From Aricia agestis (Eukaryota; Arthropoda; Insecta; Lepidoptera; Lycaenidae): 64,000 nucleotides of DNA. The DNA lies in contig NC_056410.1 in the NCBI RefSeq assembly GCF_905147365.1, positions 2,207,501-2,271,500 of the forward strand, given 5' to 3'. Shown piece after piece: positions 39,791 through 51,789 of the stretch (its first letter is position 1; the number at the start of each line of letters is the position of its first letter). The position numbers were made by a program, and so were the translations under genes. The notes below the pieces were generated by a model. That model did not search any database. It was not told the origin of the DNA and saw only the letters and a program-made list of their open reading frames with translations.

Positions 39791-41497
39791 AACTTCAGAC
39801 GTTATTGATAAATAGTCCTACTAATGCCTGTTTTTGGGGATTTTTCATAGAAGGATCTATTATTAAGAATATTAGATTTTTAACGTATAATTACCTGGCG
39901 CATATTTTGGCGTTTGCCTAAACTCCTGTCAAAAACTTTAAAATACGGCATTAGTACAATGTGTTCAAGTTCTAAGCAACATTTTACTAAATATTTATTA
40001 TTATGTATTCTATTCATAATCAAACTTCAAAGCTTCCAGTTGGTTTCTGGGGCTTGGATCTGAAGTTCAAATCCAATGTTTATCATAATTCCGTGAACGG
40101 TTAAAAATAATAAAAATATTTTAACAGCAAATATTATGTAAATTAAGGTATATTCTGACTTACTTACTAAAAATGTCACGTAATGATAGACAGCGTCCCT
40201 TGAATAAGTTAGCGCTCTTACAGACGAACGGCACGTGTCGGCGGCAGTTGACGGCAGTCGGCGGCAAGTGTCGGCGGCAATCGACGGCAGCCGTCGACAG
40301 TTTGTCACGCTTGCAAGTTGCAGTTATGACGTACCGCGTAATGGTAAGCGTCCACAGGTCGGTATTGTACGCAACGGACGTTTCGCATCAAACGGATATT
40401 TTTTTACAGTACGTCCTCTGAATTGGCGCGTACGGATTACCGACTAGCCAGTATGTTTGTATAAGTCAAAATTTCTACTTTCGACTTTTCCATCCACACC
40501 CCCCTTTAGAGAGTCTGCTGTCGACTGCCGCTGACGCGTGCCATCGACTGCCGTCGACAAGTGTAATATAAAACCATTGAATTAAATCTAGCGACTGCTG
40601 TAAAGTGCCGACGACGCGTACCGTCAACTGCCGTCGACAAGTGTCGTTCGTCTGTAAGAAGCCTTGTATATTGATATTATTGATAGTACGCTGCGAAAAT
40701 ATTTTTATTAATCAGGGGTAGTGTTTGAATATAATGGCTACTTACTTACTTTACATGGCTATTTGTATTTGCTATTGGCTATTTGTTGCATTTGGCAAAA
40801 TTATTGACGTATACACAACAAGAAAATAAAGGCAAATACGGCCTTTCACTCATTGACGTCAAATAACAAACTTTTACTTGGTTTTGTTTACTTGCCTATT
40901 TGACTCTTTTGATGTGCGTCAAAAACCGGCAAAGGTACGGATACGTATAATATTATTTGGTATTGGTCATATTTGCCAAATAGGCAAATTAGGCCAATAC
41001 TTTGTCAAACATAGCGTCTACACGTCATGGTGATTGCTTGGCGAATACATCAAATAGGTACGCAAATACAAATAGCCATGTGAAGTGTCTCCATAACTTG
41101 GAATTAGTTACCATTATTTTCCTGTAGGGGCGCTTTATACGTCGAGTAGTGACGAAAATTGAGTTCATGGCTTCTAAATTGAATCAGAAGTATATTTTAG
41201 TAGAAGGTAATCGTAATACCTATTTTTTTGTTTGTAGTAGGTAAGTAAAGCAAAAAATAAGGCCTTTAATTTTACTAAATTTAAAATACGGATAATCGGA
41301 GGCCTTTGTTGGTATTTCTATTTATGAAATTAAAATTAAGTGACGAGTAATGAATATTAAAATGTTAGCCAACTTGTGCCAGTCAGAGTAGATGGCAGCC
41401 AGAGTAGATGATGAAGTATCATGTTTTCACTTTTCTTCCATTCTTTGTATTTTTAGAAGGGAAAAAGAAAGTAATAATTGACAAGAGATAGGGCTTT
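39791..41497. other. Intergenic DNA downstream of plx
   Basis: AT-rich; holds the inverted-repeat element at 40215-40660 and, around 40720-41080, sequence with repeated GCTATTTG/CAAATAG and GCCAAATA motifs that looks like another degenerate repeat. No gene seen. Confidence 0.5.
40215..40660. mobile_element. MITE with CTTACAGACGAAC ends and GTCGGCGGCAGT subrepeats
   Basis: Ends CTTACAGACGAACG (from 40217) and CGTTCGTCTGTAAG (to 40658). Inside each end lie three or four copies of GTCG(A/G)CGGCAGT(T)GACGG-like units. No ORF. TSD not clear. Confidence 0.7.
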
Positions 41498-41633
41498 ATT
41501 ACACGTACCGAGTAGAGTGGCAAAACCATGAAGCTAAACAGAGGGCAAAACAGTGCACTCGGCCTAGCACTTGTTAGATAAGGATGTGCTCGGCCGAGTG
41601 CAATGTCTCTCCACTCTATTTGGTAGGTATAAT
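41498..41633. mobile_element. Short foldback MITE beside the large transposon
   Basis: ATTACACGTACCGAGTAGAG at the left pairs with CTCTATTTGGTAGGTATAAT at the right; inner GTGCACTCGGCCTAGCAC pairs with GTGCTCGGCCGAGTGCA. Lies 9 bp from the transposon's left end. Confidence 0.55.
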
Positions 41634-42183
41634 CAAGGCAAGGTAGCAACTGGGTCGATCAACTTTTATTGGTTCGACGGTACACGCATCATGTCCCTGA
41701 ACGATAATTAATAAATATTAAATCATAAAGAGTTAAATTGGTTTTAATTATATTCCTTTTAATATTTTCTAGCATTATTGTGAACAATATTTTACTTGTT
41801 TTATTAATTTGTGCGTAGTTTAATGGTTGTCCGACAGACTATATGCAATTTTCCAGTACTATCACATTTGTCCCCAAACCACAATGCATTAACAAACTTC
41901 GCATCACGAAAAACATACTATCACGACCATAAATACCAAATACATTTCTTGTTTCAGTTCATAATTATTGTTGACATCAAAACATACAAACAATTTTTTT
42001 TTATTGGATATAATAAAATTTTCAGGCATTTTACTTTTGTCCCCATAAATCACCTACATGGCACAGGTCTCACGGACAACCGTAATTTAGTTATGGAACC
42101 AAAACACAGGTGGCGCGGTAGACTCCTAAACAACAAGCCAAACACAATAGTTAACTGTCGGGCTCAAACGCCATTTTGATTTG

Positions 42184-42270
42184 TATAAAATCACGGCGAC
42201 AGTCGTCCGAGCGACGTTGGTGAGTGTGGGTGGCTTTTTTGTCAGTCCGTCGGACAACTGTGATTAAAAC
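42184..42270 (+). promoter_or_regulatory. Transposon promoter and leader exon
   Basis: TATAAAA at 42184-42190; expected start near 42212-42215; a leader then runs to the donor AAC|GTAAGT at 42271. The matching acceptor is the TTTTTTTAG ending near 42598, just before ATG 42606. Confidence 0.55.
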
Positions 42271-42605
42271 GTAAGTACTTGATGCATTGTTATCAATTAT
42301 ACTACACGAGATGCGCTTTCGTCTATATTTTAGTATGAGCTGAGATTAATATATAAAATAACAATAGTATTTGCTTGGCGGCTCAAAATTTTAAAAATGT
42401 CCCGCGGACAACCAGTCACTTGGACAACTAAAGTGGTTGTCCCATGGACAATTTGGTTGTACCTAGGACAATAATTATTTAAAACTTACTTTAACAGTTA
42501 AATAGTTCATGTTTTGTTTATTACTCAGCTGTTTCGGGAATACATTTTTATTACGCGATTTTATGTCTAGTTTAATTGTAATTTTTAATTTTTTTAGATA
42601 AGACA

Positions 42606-45600
42606 ATGGGATTGTCGGAGAAAGAAAAGTCAAGACGCTACAGAGAAAGGCTTAAAGCAGACCCAGATAAATTGGCTGAACGGAAAAGAAAAAAAAAGGG
42701 AAAGTTATCACAAAAATAAAAAGTTAGTTGCGAATATGGAGCCGGAGGAAAAAAATAACTGCAGAATAATTTGGAAATTGCGCAAACAACAACAAAGACG
42801 ACGAACAAAAGCTGTTCGCAATATCATTAACGATACACCTCCCAGTTCTCCATCCATTTTGCAGGAGATCAATTTACCTCAAGAAGAACATGAATCCACT
42901 CCACCTCCCTCTTCTCCTGCTGCGTCTTTGAACTCCAGACATAAAAAGAGAGGAAGAAAAAAAATCGAAGAGATAGAACCAAGTTATATAAAGAAAACTT
43001 GAAACTAAAAAATGAAGCAAATAAGTGGAAGGTAAAATATGAAAAACATAAGAAAAGAGCTCAACGTAAGGCTAAAGAAGCACTTGAAGCAAAAGAAAAA
43101 CAAGCCAGAGAAGAAATTAAATACAGAACCCTAACAAACGCTATAAAAGAAAGATACAAAAATATAAAGAATAGAAAAGAAAAAAATACGGTGAAGAATA
43201 TATTTGAAAACATTACAAATGCACGGCAAAAAACAAGATAAAGGACAGTTTGGGGTTCACAAAAGGAAATAACAGGACGCAGAGAAGATTCAGAACTTAG
43301 AAAAAAAATTCAATATTTCTTTTTGAGGGATGACGTATCGAGGAATACCGCTGGAAAAAAAGAAACCGTAACTAGGGGCCAAGAGAAAGTACAAAAACTA
43401 CCTTTTAGACTCGTTAAAAAATTTATTCAAGGCTTTTAAGGCTGAGAATCCGGGCGTCAAATGTTCATATTTCAATTTTACAAAACACCGGCCCTTCTAC
43501 ATACTTAGACCGACAATAAATGGAAGAGACATGTGTCTTTGTAAAACACACACAAATGCCGAACATAAGTTCAAGGCTTTAAGACAAAAAGGAGTCATTA
43601 ATGCAATTGATACGTGCGCACTGATAATGGAAACAGTTTGCAACAGCAATCAAAAAGATTGTATGTATGGAGTCTGTGTTCAGTGTCATGATAAAGAAAT
43701 AAAAACTAACATCGAAAATGTTAAAGGCAAAATACAATGGTTGGAATGGGTGCGAGAAGAGGAAATCTATTTGAAAGAAGGGAAACGAATTAAAACTATA
43801 AAGAATGTAAAAAAACTGATAGAAAACACGATACAAGATATGCTGGAGAATTTTAAAGGGGATCAGAAAACATTAAAAAAGCATATTTTTAATATGAAAA
43901 CACAGAACAAGAATTTCCGTCAAAGTGTTGACGAGATTCGACCAAATGAAGCGGTAATATTGGTTGATTTTAGCGAAAACTACAATGCTAAATGTAGTGA
44001 AGAAATTCAAGCGCATCATTTTGGTGGATCACGTAACCAAATAACTCTTCACACTGTTGTCGTGCAATGAGTTTCTAAAATACTAGAGTAGCAATGTCTT
44101 ACAAAAGATTCTCATAAATGCGTAACCACTTTTTTGTTCAAAAGACAATGTCAAGTCATATATTCGTTATGTCATTATGTATGTGAGATATGCCTGCAGG
44201 CATCTTCGAAGTGGCAACACGTTGCTACCGTAAACTTCCAATCTAGTTACGTTAGTAACATAGAATATCATTGTTGTCGTGTATGTATATGACAGTGATA
44301 AAAAGCACAAAGTTTTGCCATTTTGCACTATATCACCGTGTAATATACGAGTACATCAACCGGCTGCAATATGGGCGCATTTAGACCCGATACTGAAACA
44401 TATAATTGAAAATTACGAGGACATCGACACTATTCATTATTTCTCTGACGGACCGTTTTCACAATACCGCCAAAAGGCAAATTTTTATTTGGCTTGCACA
44501 AAGACGTTTGATTATGGATTTCAAGCTTTCAGCTGGTCATTTTTCGAAGCTGGCCATGGAAAGGGTCCAGCTGATGGGATTGGAGGATATTTAAAACGAG
44601 AAGCCGACAAAAAGGTGGCTACTGGAAATGACATTATTGACGCATTTGGCTTTTACACAATTCTTCAAGAATCAAGTAAGATTAAGTTGTTTTACATCAC
44701 CAAAGAAAATATTGATAACGTCCAGAGATGTATTCCGAATGATCTCATCCCTCTGCCTGGAACCAAAGATGTACACCAAATCTTTTCAAGGATTCGCGGT
44801 CAAGTAATGCACAGAAATTTGAGCTGTTTCTGCTCACGAGCATTCTGCGAATGCTTGCATCCAAAGATGTACTTACCTTCACAAGCTGCAAGAAACGCTT
44901 CATCCTCTGTCAATACTTGTGAAGACATACCTGAAATCGACAACGTGGTACTGAATCCTGTGATACCTTATAACTTAAATCTTTGTGAAGACGTTTCTAG
45001 CGATGATGACGTGCCTCTTATCAACTTGAAATCTTCAAAACAAGCTGATTTTTTATACACCAATCTGCATGACACTCGACGCGCTAGTATTTACAAGAGA
45101 GTATATGGTGAGGATTCTGATGATGAAACCAATACCACCCGGCCATCAGTTTCAGGACAAAATTGTGAATTACCTGGAATCGGAGATTCATCAGTCGATA
45201 AAAAATATGCATCTACTTTTCTGATCGAAAGTATGAATGATAAGAAAGAAGGCAAGGAAAATAAGGCGAAAGCTATGGAGGTCAAACGTAAAGCGGTTTT
45301 AGATAACAAAGGAAAAGAGATTGTTCCCAAGAAGAAGATAAAAAGGAATTTCAATAAAAATAATATTAATGAATATACGACTGAAGAAGAGACTGGAATT
45401 ATGCCCGAACCATCTAATGACAAAAGTGCTATGGACGAAGTGTATGAAGATGATGAGGACTTCTCAGTAATAAGAGGAAATTTCGGAAAGCTGACTAGAA
45501 GACCGGCCGAAGGTGATTACGTTTTAGTCATGTTTAATGCAAAAAACCTCAAGGTTTATTACGTCGGAAAGATCATTGAAATAGAGGGCAATGATTGTTT

Positions 45601-45793
45601 TGGAGTGTCATTTATGCGGCTTCTGAACAAAGTCAAGATGAAGTTCCGGATGCCTTTAGAGCCAGATCTCGCAAGTGTTGAATTGAAGGAAATCAAGATG
45701 ATTCTACCAGCACCTAAAATTAACGGAACAGAACGCCGAAACTCAACCTTTTGCTTCCCAGTACGAGTTGCTCCTACTATAAACTTACGTTAA
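42606..45793 (+). pseudogene. Transposase-like gene, frameshifted and interrupted
   Basis: Pieces: 42606-42719 (basic K-S-R-R-Y-R-E-R-L-K-A-D-P), 42736-43002 (basic, Q-Q-Q-R-R-R-T-K then P-P-S-S-P-S), 42999-43241 (coiled coil), 43242 to about 43400 (R-D-D-V-S-R-N-T-A-G-K-K-E), about 43400-44064, and 44282-45793. Damage: frameshifts in the A-run near 42700, near 42995 and near 43400; stop at 43239-43241; a MITE at 44065-44273. Possible catalytic acids: D in V-D-F-S-E-N-Y (codon 43966), D in Y-F-S-D-G-P (44447), E in F-F-E-A-G-H-G-K-G (44546), with a further D in P-A-D-G (44573). Cys/His clusters (C-L-C-K-T-H; C-x4-C-x2-C-H) precede them. The last 504-codon stretch is intact. Confidence 0.75.
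44065..44273. mobile_element. hAT-type MITE (209 bp) inside the transposase gene
   Basis: Exact 8-bp direct repeats TTGTCGTG at 44057-44064 and 44274-44281. Ends CAATGAGTTTCTA and TAGAATATCATTG form an inverted repeat. The reading frame on either side is continuous once the element and one duplicate are set aside, so it is a simple insertion. No ORF. Confidence 0.88.
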
Positions 45794-46870
45794 GAAATTT
45801 TGATGATTTTCTTTTCAAGCTAGATTTTAACTACGTTTTCATTTAAACAGTTTTAGCTAAAAGGATATTTTTTTTTATATTATTGTTTTTTAAGAGTTAA
45901 AAAGTGTCTTCCTAGGTTTAAGTAGGCATTTTTATATAATAATAAGTTAATAGAGGTTCTACTGAAAATATTGTGATTCTAGTAATTTAATGAAGCTCAA
46001 AGCAAATTTTGTGATTTAAAGTACATTAATGTTAACATTTGGATCTCAAGAAAAACTTAAGAGAGATTGTCTAAGACTGCAATATAATAGATAAGAGAGT
46101 AAACTATTTGACTGATTAGAAAAAGCTATTTTATTTTTAATTATAAATGTGGACCCTGAAAACCATATCAAATGTAAGTAAATTAGGTATCTTTATATTG
46201 TTTTTCATATAACACATTAATTACCTTCTAATAATATAATATTTAAATGTTAGATGGTGGTCATTATCGTTTGGACAAACCAATAATGTCCCATGGACAA
46301 CCAAATATGTCTTCTGGACAACTAAGATGTCCCCATATGAAAATCACATTATACTTCATTCATTCAGTTTTATCGAGAATCAGTTCATTTTAATTTAGTA
46401 AAATCAATAATACAATACGTAACAACCTCGCCTTAATAGTTTTTTGTAAAAAAAATATCACTATTTCCGCTTTACTTATTTTTTTTATATTAGAAACATA
46501 ATTTGGTTGTCCAAAAGACATCATTCGTTTCAATTTTAATAAAAATATTTCGTATTTTGGGTGTACATAGAACAAATATCAAAATATTATTTATTATTTA
46601 ATATTAGAAGAATTTGTTTTAATTCTTAAGGGCATTTAACATTTAAAAAAGTACTACTGTGTAAGTTGTCCAAAGGACATTATTTCCCGTGAAAAGATCG
46701 GTTAGTGAAGTTAAATCCACAAATGTGTTTAATCAACATCACTGCTGCTTATATAATCTTAATCTACGAAGAATCCTCTTCTAAATGAAATAGTAAAATG
46801 CTGAAAAAGAAGCAAAAAAAAAAATAGCAGAAAATTATGATCGGGACCTTTAAAAATTGATTGACCCAAC
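45794..46870 (+). other. Right non-coding flank of the transposon
   Basis: AT-rich, without ORFs; GGACA/TGTCC motifs cluster at 46272-46335, 46503-46525 and 46665-46680. Confidence 0.6.
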
Positions 46871-47436
46871 TACACTGGTGCAAGGAGGCAAAATGTGTGA
46901 ATTTTGTAGATTAAACAATCCGCGATATTTATTATATAATGGTTAAATTATGTTACGTAGACAAGGTATATTCTTTTATTGCCATTTTGTGATCATTTAG
47001 CACCGTTCTACTTAACTGAGACCTAAGGCCAGTTCACATAGAAACAAGACAAACGAAACTTGGTGATGCATTATTTAATATAAAAAATAGAAATATCAAG
47101 CAGTGATACCGTTTGACGTTACAAATTTTGTACTTAGATATCACTATTATGCAAACCAACGGCCAGCGTCTCTCGTCTCGTCTAGCGTCTATGTGAACTG
47201 ACTCTCAGAATGAATCATATTTTTAACGCCGACCGAGCGCTTTGCCTTGATTCACCTGAAAAGCTGAACAATGCTGATATTTTTTTGTGATATTTAGTTA
47301 AGTGAAATATTTTGTGAATGATTACCTATAGGTAAGGAACTAGAATGTATTATGTCATTAAAGTTATTATCTGAACTTTTGTTTATTTCTTTCTCTAATG
47401 CTCATTGCCAAGCCACTATAATAATTATAAAATAAA

Positions 47437-47562
47437 TAAATCTATTGATACGTTTACTGAATGTTAATTTAAATTACAAAATAAGTTGAAGGCTTGGCTT
47501 GAATGTGATCTGAAAACTTTTGACGACAGAAGTATTGAATATTTATGCAATATTTGCGTGGC
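47437..47562 (+). pseudogene. LINE C-terminal coding scrap, copy 2
   Basis: Same sequence as 18862-18995 with few changes (K-L-K-A-W-L-E-C-D-L-K-T-F). Non-functional fragment. Confidence 0.5.
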
Positions 47563-47682
47563 TTTCATGATTATGTTGGGATTTCATTTCTTTTTTTGAA
47601 GGCTTTTTTTTTCTTTTCTTTTCCAGTCACGTTATAACTTTTCTGTACTTAGCTTAGCACTCATTTTCTATCTCCTTTACAG

Positions 47683-47935
47683 GGGCGTCTTTCCCTTAGG
47701 TGCAATGTGTGCGGTGCACACGGGCGCCGCGGTCCTAGGAACGCCGAGCGCCGCTCGCACTCGGCGCGCGCCCGCGCTGGCCGGCCGACATGGCCCACGC
47801 TTTATTGACCAACGTAAAAAGAACTCCAGTTTGCAAACATTTTTGTGTAATATCCGAAGCTCTTCTTATATTTGTAGAATTACAGCAAAGCAAGGCGCGC
47901 CATGAGCGGATCGGCTTTATAATCTTTAATAATTC
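47683..47935 (+). repeat. GC-rich repeat, copy A
   Basis: GGGGCGTCTTTCCCTTAGGT, then CACACGGGCGCCGCGGTCCT, ending TTACAGCAAAGCAAGGCGCG. Copy B is 49138-49375. GC-rich first half, AT-rich second half. No recognised product. Confidence 0.6.
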
Positions 47936-48531
47936 TATATTCTATTATAATCTTTAATATTATAATATTTATTTTTCAACGTGAAATGAACCTTAAAACA
48001 CATATTACATAAATGAAGATTATATTATTTGGTGTGATAGTGAGTGTCCTATCGCTCGTTTTTTCAAAATAGGTAGTGGGAGCATTTGCATTTAGATACA
48101 AAAAAACACAGTGTTCTAATTTAGAAAACAAACTGTGCCATGCTGGCTCTGGCTCGGATGTAGAGAAGTTAGAGCTCTTCAATGAAATCTAATTAATACC
48201 GATGTTGTTATGATGATGTTTAATAAGTATATAACATGAAATTTAAAGTAAAATTGAAGTACTTAAGCGATATAAAATTTACGTTTTGGGGTTAGGCTTG
48301 TTAGGATCAGTCAAGACTCAAGAGCACATCATGGTCAAAACCAAAAAAAACTTCAATCTACAAACAAATAACAATAGAGTTTGTTATCTATTTTATATTG
48401 GAGAAATTTGACAGTACTTATGTGGTAACTTGATGTGCTGTTATAGTTCGTCTGGTGGAACGAAAGAAGCCACTGCTTAGAGTCCTCACCCTTAAGAGTG
48501 TAGCGGACTTGGGCGAATTGTGGGTACCGCC

Positions 48532-49016
48532 ACAAGAGGATACACCAGGGGCTAGAGAAATGAAAAAAAAAGTACTTTTAATATCTATAGCTGTCTCCCT
48601 TACCTCAAGCTTATACCGCAGAACGCGATAGAGACAACTGCAGAAAATCCATAAAATCAACGATTCGTTGTCCCCTGATTCCTTCTTCAAAACTTAACCT
48701 TTTTAGGTAATTTTTTCATTAAAGATTAAAGAAAGGCTTGAGCTGTGTTCCTATGTTTTGTTTTTTTTTTTGTAAAATCTAGCCAAATCTGTTTTTTGGA
48801 TGTTTGAACACAGTGGTAAATCTGGCCATTTTTTTCGGTTTTTGAATGTTCATATCTTATTTAATAATTAAATTATGAAAAAAAAAGAAAACATAGGGAC
48901 ATTGTATTAGTGGCCGTAGATATTCAGGAAAAAATTATAACTCTACTAGCATTATCCAGGGAGGAAACAGGGGACAACGTTTGTATGGAAAAAAGGGCGG
49001 TGTGGACTCCTCTTAA
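48532..49016 (-). mobile_element. TTAA-end non-autonomous element, copy 1
   Basis: Inverted relative to 62728-63205. Ends AGAGGATACACCAGGGGC and GGTGTGGACTCCTCTTAA; the left TTAA is lost here. Internal sequence matches throughout (ACATAGGAACACAGC-type motif in complement). Confidence 0.6.
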
Positions 49017-49137
49017 GCGGCCGGACAAACTGTACTTTTACTTTGTACCCATTTCATTTTGACCACGCGCGCGTTTGTTAGGGGGCGCTAGGGTAATGTT
49101 TGCACACGGGCGCCACATGGGCTAGAGACGGCCCTGC

Positions 49138-49375
49138 CAGGGGCGTCTTTCCCTTATGTGCAGGGTGTGCGTTGCACACGGGCGCCGCGGTCCTAGGGGC
49201 GCCGAGCGCCACTCGCAACGGAGCCCCACACGGCGCGCGGCTGCCGCGCTTTAATGACCAACGTCAAAGGAACTCAAGTTTGCATACTTTTTGTGTAGCA
49301 TCTCTTCTTATATTTGTCGAATTACAGCAAAGCAAGGCGCGCCCCGAGCGGCCCGGTTCGGCTTTTGCAATATAA
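49138..49375 (+). repeat. GC-rich repeat, copy B
   Basis: Aligns with 47683-47935 (GGGCGTCTTTCCCTTATGTG; TTACAGCAAAGCAAGGCGCG). A further short piece (CACACGGGCGCCACATGGGC) sits just upstream at 49103-49125. Confidence 0.6.
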
Positions 49376-49629
49376 ATATCCCACCAAAAACATTCTGTAA
49401 ACATACCTAGCCAATTCTCGATGGAGCAGCTTCTCTCTTAATAGTAATGAAATCTAGACAGTGTCATGTCAAGCCTAAGGTTCCTGACAGCGATTTCTTT
49501 ATTATTATAGTTAATGTTGTTTGATCGGGTTTGGCACAAAGCGCTGCTATAAAAGCTTCCATCATATGGGTTCCCCGAATATAAGTTTTTTAGCAGACAG
49601 CTTCTGTCTGCTAAGAGATAAAGGTCTTA

Positions 49630-50175
49630 GTTTATGGTGAATGCTCTGAAACTCAGTCAGTTGATGCTGGTGTCTCTCAGGGCTGTGTGCTATCGCCTAC
49701 CCTATTCATACTGCATATCAATGACAATTGACATGTTACAGACCAACGTTTCATTAATTGCTATGCGGATGATAGTACAGGTGATGCCCTATAAGCCGGC
49801 GCCCCCCATATTTCTTGGCTAAATGTCATTGAGGGTCGAAACGAACTTGTGTCTAAAATAGAGAATTCATCAGAAAGTCCCTGAATGGGGTAGACGTAAC
49901 TTAGTCCAATGCAACCCCGCCAAGATTCGTTTTGAGAGCACCTCTTTAACAAACTTCCCCAGCATTGAAATACTTGGCGTAAACATATCGAGTGAAGTCC
50001 AGTTCCGATGTCATCTAGAGGGTAAGGCCAAGTTACCCTCGAAAAAGCTTGGTGTTCTTAACAGAGCGAGACAGTATTTCAGTCCGGATGAACGTCTACA
50101 ACTCTATGAGGCGCAGGTTCAGCCTCATATGGAATACTGTTCTCATCTCTGGACAGAGGCGCTAATGTTAGTAAT
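49630..50175 (+). pseudogene. Reverse transcriptase fragment (Jockey-like LINE)
   Basis: Encodes G-V-S-Q-G-C-V-L-S-P-T-L-F (the V-P-Q-G-S/C motif), then N-C-Y-A-D-D-S-T (catalytic Y/F-A-D-D), and after a frameshift E-I-L-G-V-N-I-S-S, L-G-V-L-N-R-A-R and P-H-M-E-Y-C-S-H-L-W. Several frameshifts and stops; inactive. A different lineage from the two longer LINE copies in this window. Confidence 0.75.
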
Positions 50176-50454
50176 AGTGTAATAGTGTTTCAAACAGGTT
50201 GGAAACAAACAGGTTGTTCCACACGAAAAATATACCATCCTCATCACCTTGATGAGTCGTCCACCATGTTATCATACAACAAACATGATTTTTTCCCTTT
50301 TTTGCTCTATGTCCATAATGGTAACAGTAGGTAAGGTTTTTGAAAATTTCAGAAAATACTCAACTGTATTTTAATTTTAATAATTAATAATAAAAGTTAA
50401 ATAAAAATATTATTTAACTTTTCTATTGTTATCGCGGCCGGATGCGGCCGCTTA

Positions 50455-50545
50455 AGGCTTCATGAATTAAGGGGGGCTCCATACAAATTTACGGTACGGA
50501 ACCCTATGTACGCCAGTCCGACTCGCACTTGGCCGGTTTCATAAT
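50455..50545 (+). repeat. Terminal piece of the ACTCGCACTTGGCC repeat
   Basis: GGGGGGCTCCATACAAATTT then CGACTCGCACTTGGCCGG. Confidence 0.65.
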
Positions 50546-50619
50546 TTTTTCTTTCATTGTGAATAAATACCTATTAAGGTACCCAAGGTTCTAACTTGTC
50601 TGCTAGAAGTACCTTAGAA

Positions 50620-50865
50620 TCTTAATGATCTGTCAGTCAGTGACTGATGACAACTTTGACCATCCGTAACTATTAAACTATATTTTATCGAAATTTCATG
50701 TAATTTGGAGGTTAAGCTAGTTTTAACACTTGCTAGTCACCGAAATTCTAAATCCCTAGCTTTGTTACTTAATATTGAAGTAGGGGGTGTGAAATAGCCG
50801 CGAACCGCTTCGAGAAAAGTATGGTACGGCCGTGCCTTTGCTAAAAAGCTTGGCTGGGGCCAATG
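50620..50865 (-). repeat. Interspersed repeat, inverted copy of 18588-18850
   Basis: Contains GGTTAAGCTAGTTTTAACAC, CCGCGAACCGCTTCGAGAAA and GCTAAAAAGCTTGGCTGGGG, the complement of the 18.6-kb copy. Confidence 0.65.
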
Positions 50866-51509
50866 ATATTGTACTTATACAGATATGTTACGTCCATACT
50901 ATTTTCCGGCTTAAATCTCTTCCGAACAATTTTCAAATTCAAAATTGCAGACATTGACAAATTTGACAGATGAGTGAAACAAAAGATACGAAAAACCATT
51001 TACGTAAAAGAGACAGTTCTATTTCGAATAGTCGAATCGTATCGCTGTCTCTTTCTTCGCCTGAGCTATGACGAAAATTCGATTTTTTTCCAGATTGTTC
51101 GAAAAAAATAATTGAAAATGTAAATAATTGAGGTATTTATTGCAATCAAGACATGTGGTAAGAGATTCCATGTGTTTTGTTTACTTTCGAGTCATAATTG
51201 GTACATTTTCGATACACGCACGACCTCATTTTCAATTTATTTAGGTAAGACAAGACGCGGCACATACGTGACTGCGCTCGATGCAGACTAAACAACAGAC
51301 GGCCCAATTGGGCCGTATTTGAAGCTTCACAACGCGCGCGGTAGTAACATATCTGGTTTGAGTATTTCATCATTGGCTGGGGCACATTTTATTACTTTTT
51401 AAAGTTGTTTGGCAGGGGTTTTTTAAATTTCTTAATTTAATTTTATTCTTTCAAAAGGTTACAGTATCCTGTATCCAGTATAATATTTTTATTTTTCTCT
51501 ATGGTTTTA

Positions 51510-51590
51510 AGATGGCGCTACATTACTAAAATAAGGTTTTATAATGCAGTGGGCATTATAAAACCTTATTTTAGTAATGTAGCGCCATCT
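51510..51590. repeat. Perfect palindrome, 38-bp arms
   Basis: AGATGGCGCTACATTACTAA at the left is exactly matched in complement at the right around a 5-base centre (AGTGG). Probably a tiny foldback element. Confidence 0.85.
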
Positions 51591-51789
51591 AATGTCTCAA
51601 TTCAAAACTAAAACAAATTCATATCTTGCGAGTTGCGACATTATTGTTAATTAAGCGGTAAAACAGATGGCGGTAGTTACTTTATTTTGTGGTGACTGGT
51701 GTGCCTGCTTTTTACTCGACTACCAAAAAAGGGTACGGTAAAGATTTAAATAGTCTAGTAGTTAGTCAAAGTTATTGAAAAAATTAAAA

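Larger units (their letters stand above)
41643..46873 (+). mobile_element. Decayed 5.2-kb DNA transposon of unplaced superfamily
   Basis: Left end GTAGCAACTGGGTCGATCAA (41643) and right end TTGATTGACCCAACTAC (to 46873) form an imperfect inverted repeat. Inside: a TATA box, a leader with an intron, a transposase-like gene in broken frames (42606-45793), and long non-coding flanks (about 41800-42480 and 46260-46690) carrying many GGACAA/TTGTCC motifs. The product family is familiar as an uncharacterised transposase-like protein in arthropods and cnidarians. A target duplication could not be fixed. Confidence 0.75.

Noticed and set aside
41811..42179. 122-codon ORF
   Set aside because: Lies in the motif-rich non-coding flank before the transposon promoter; no family resemblance.
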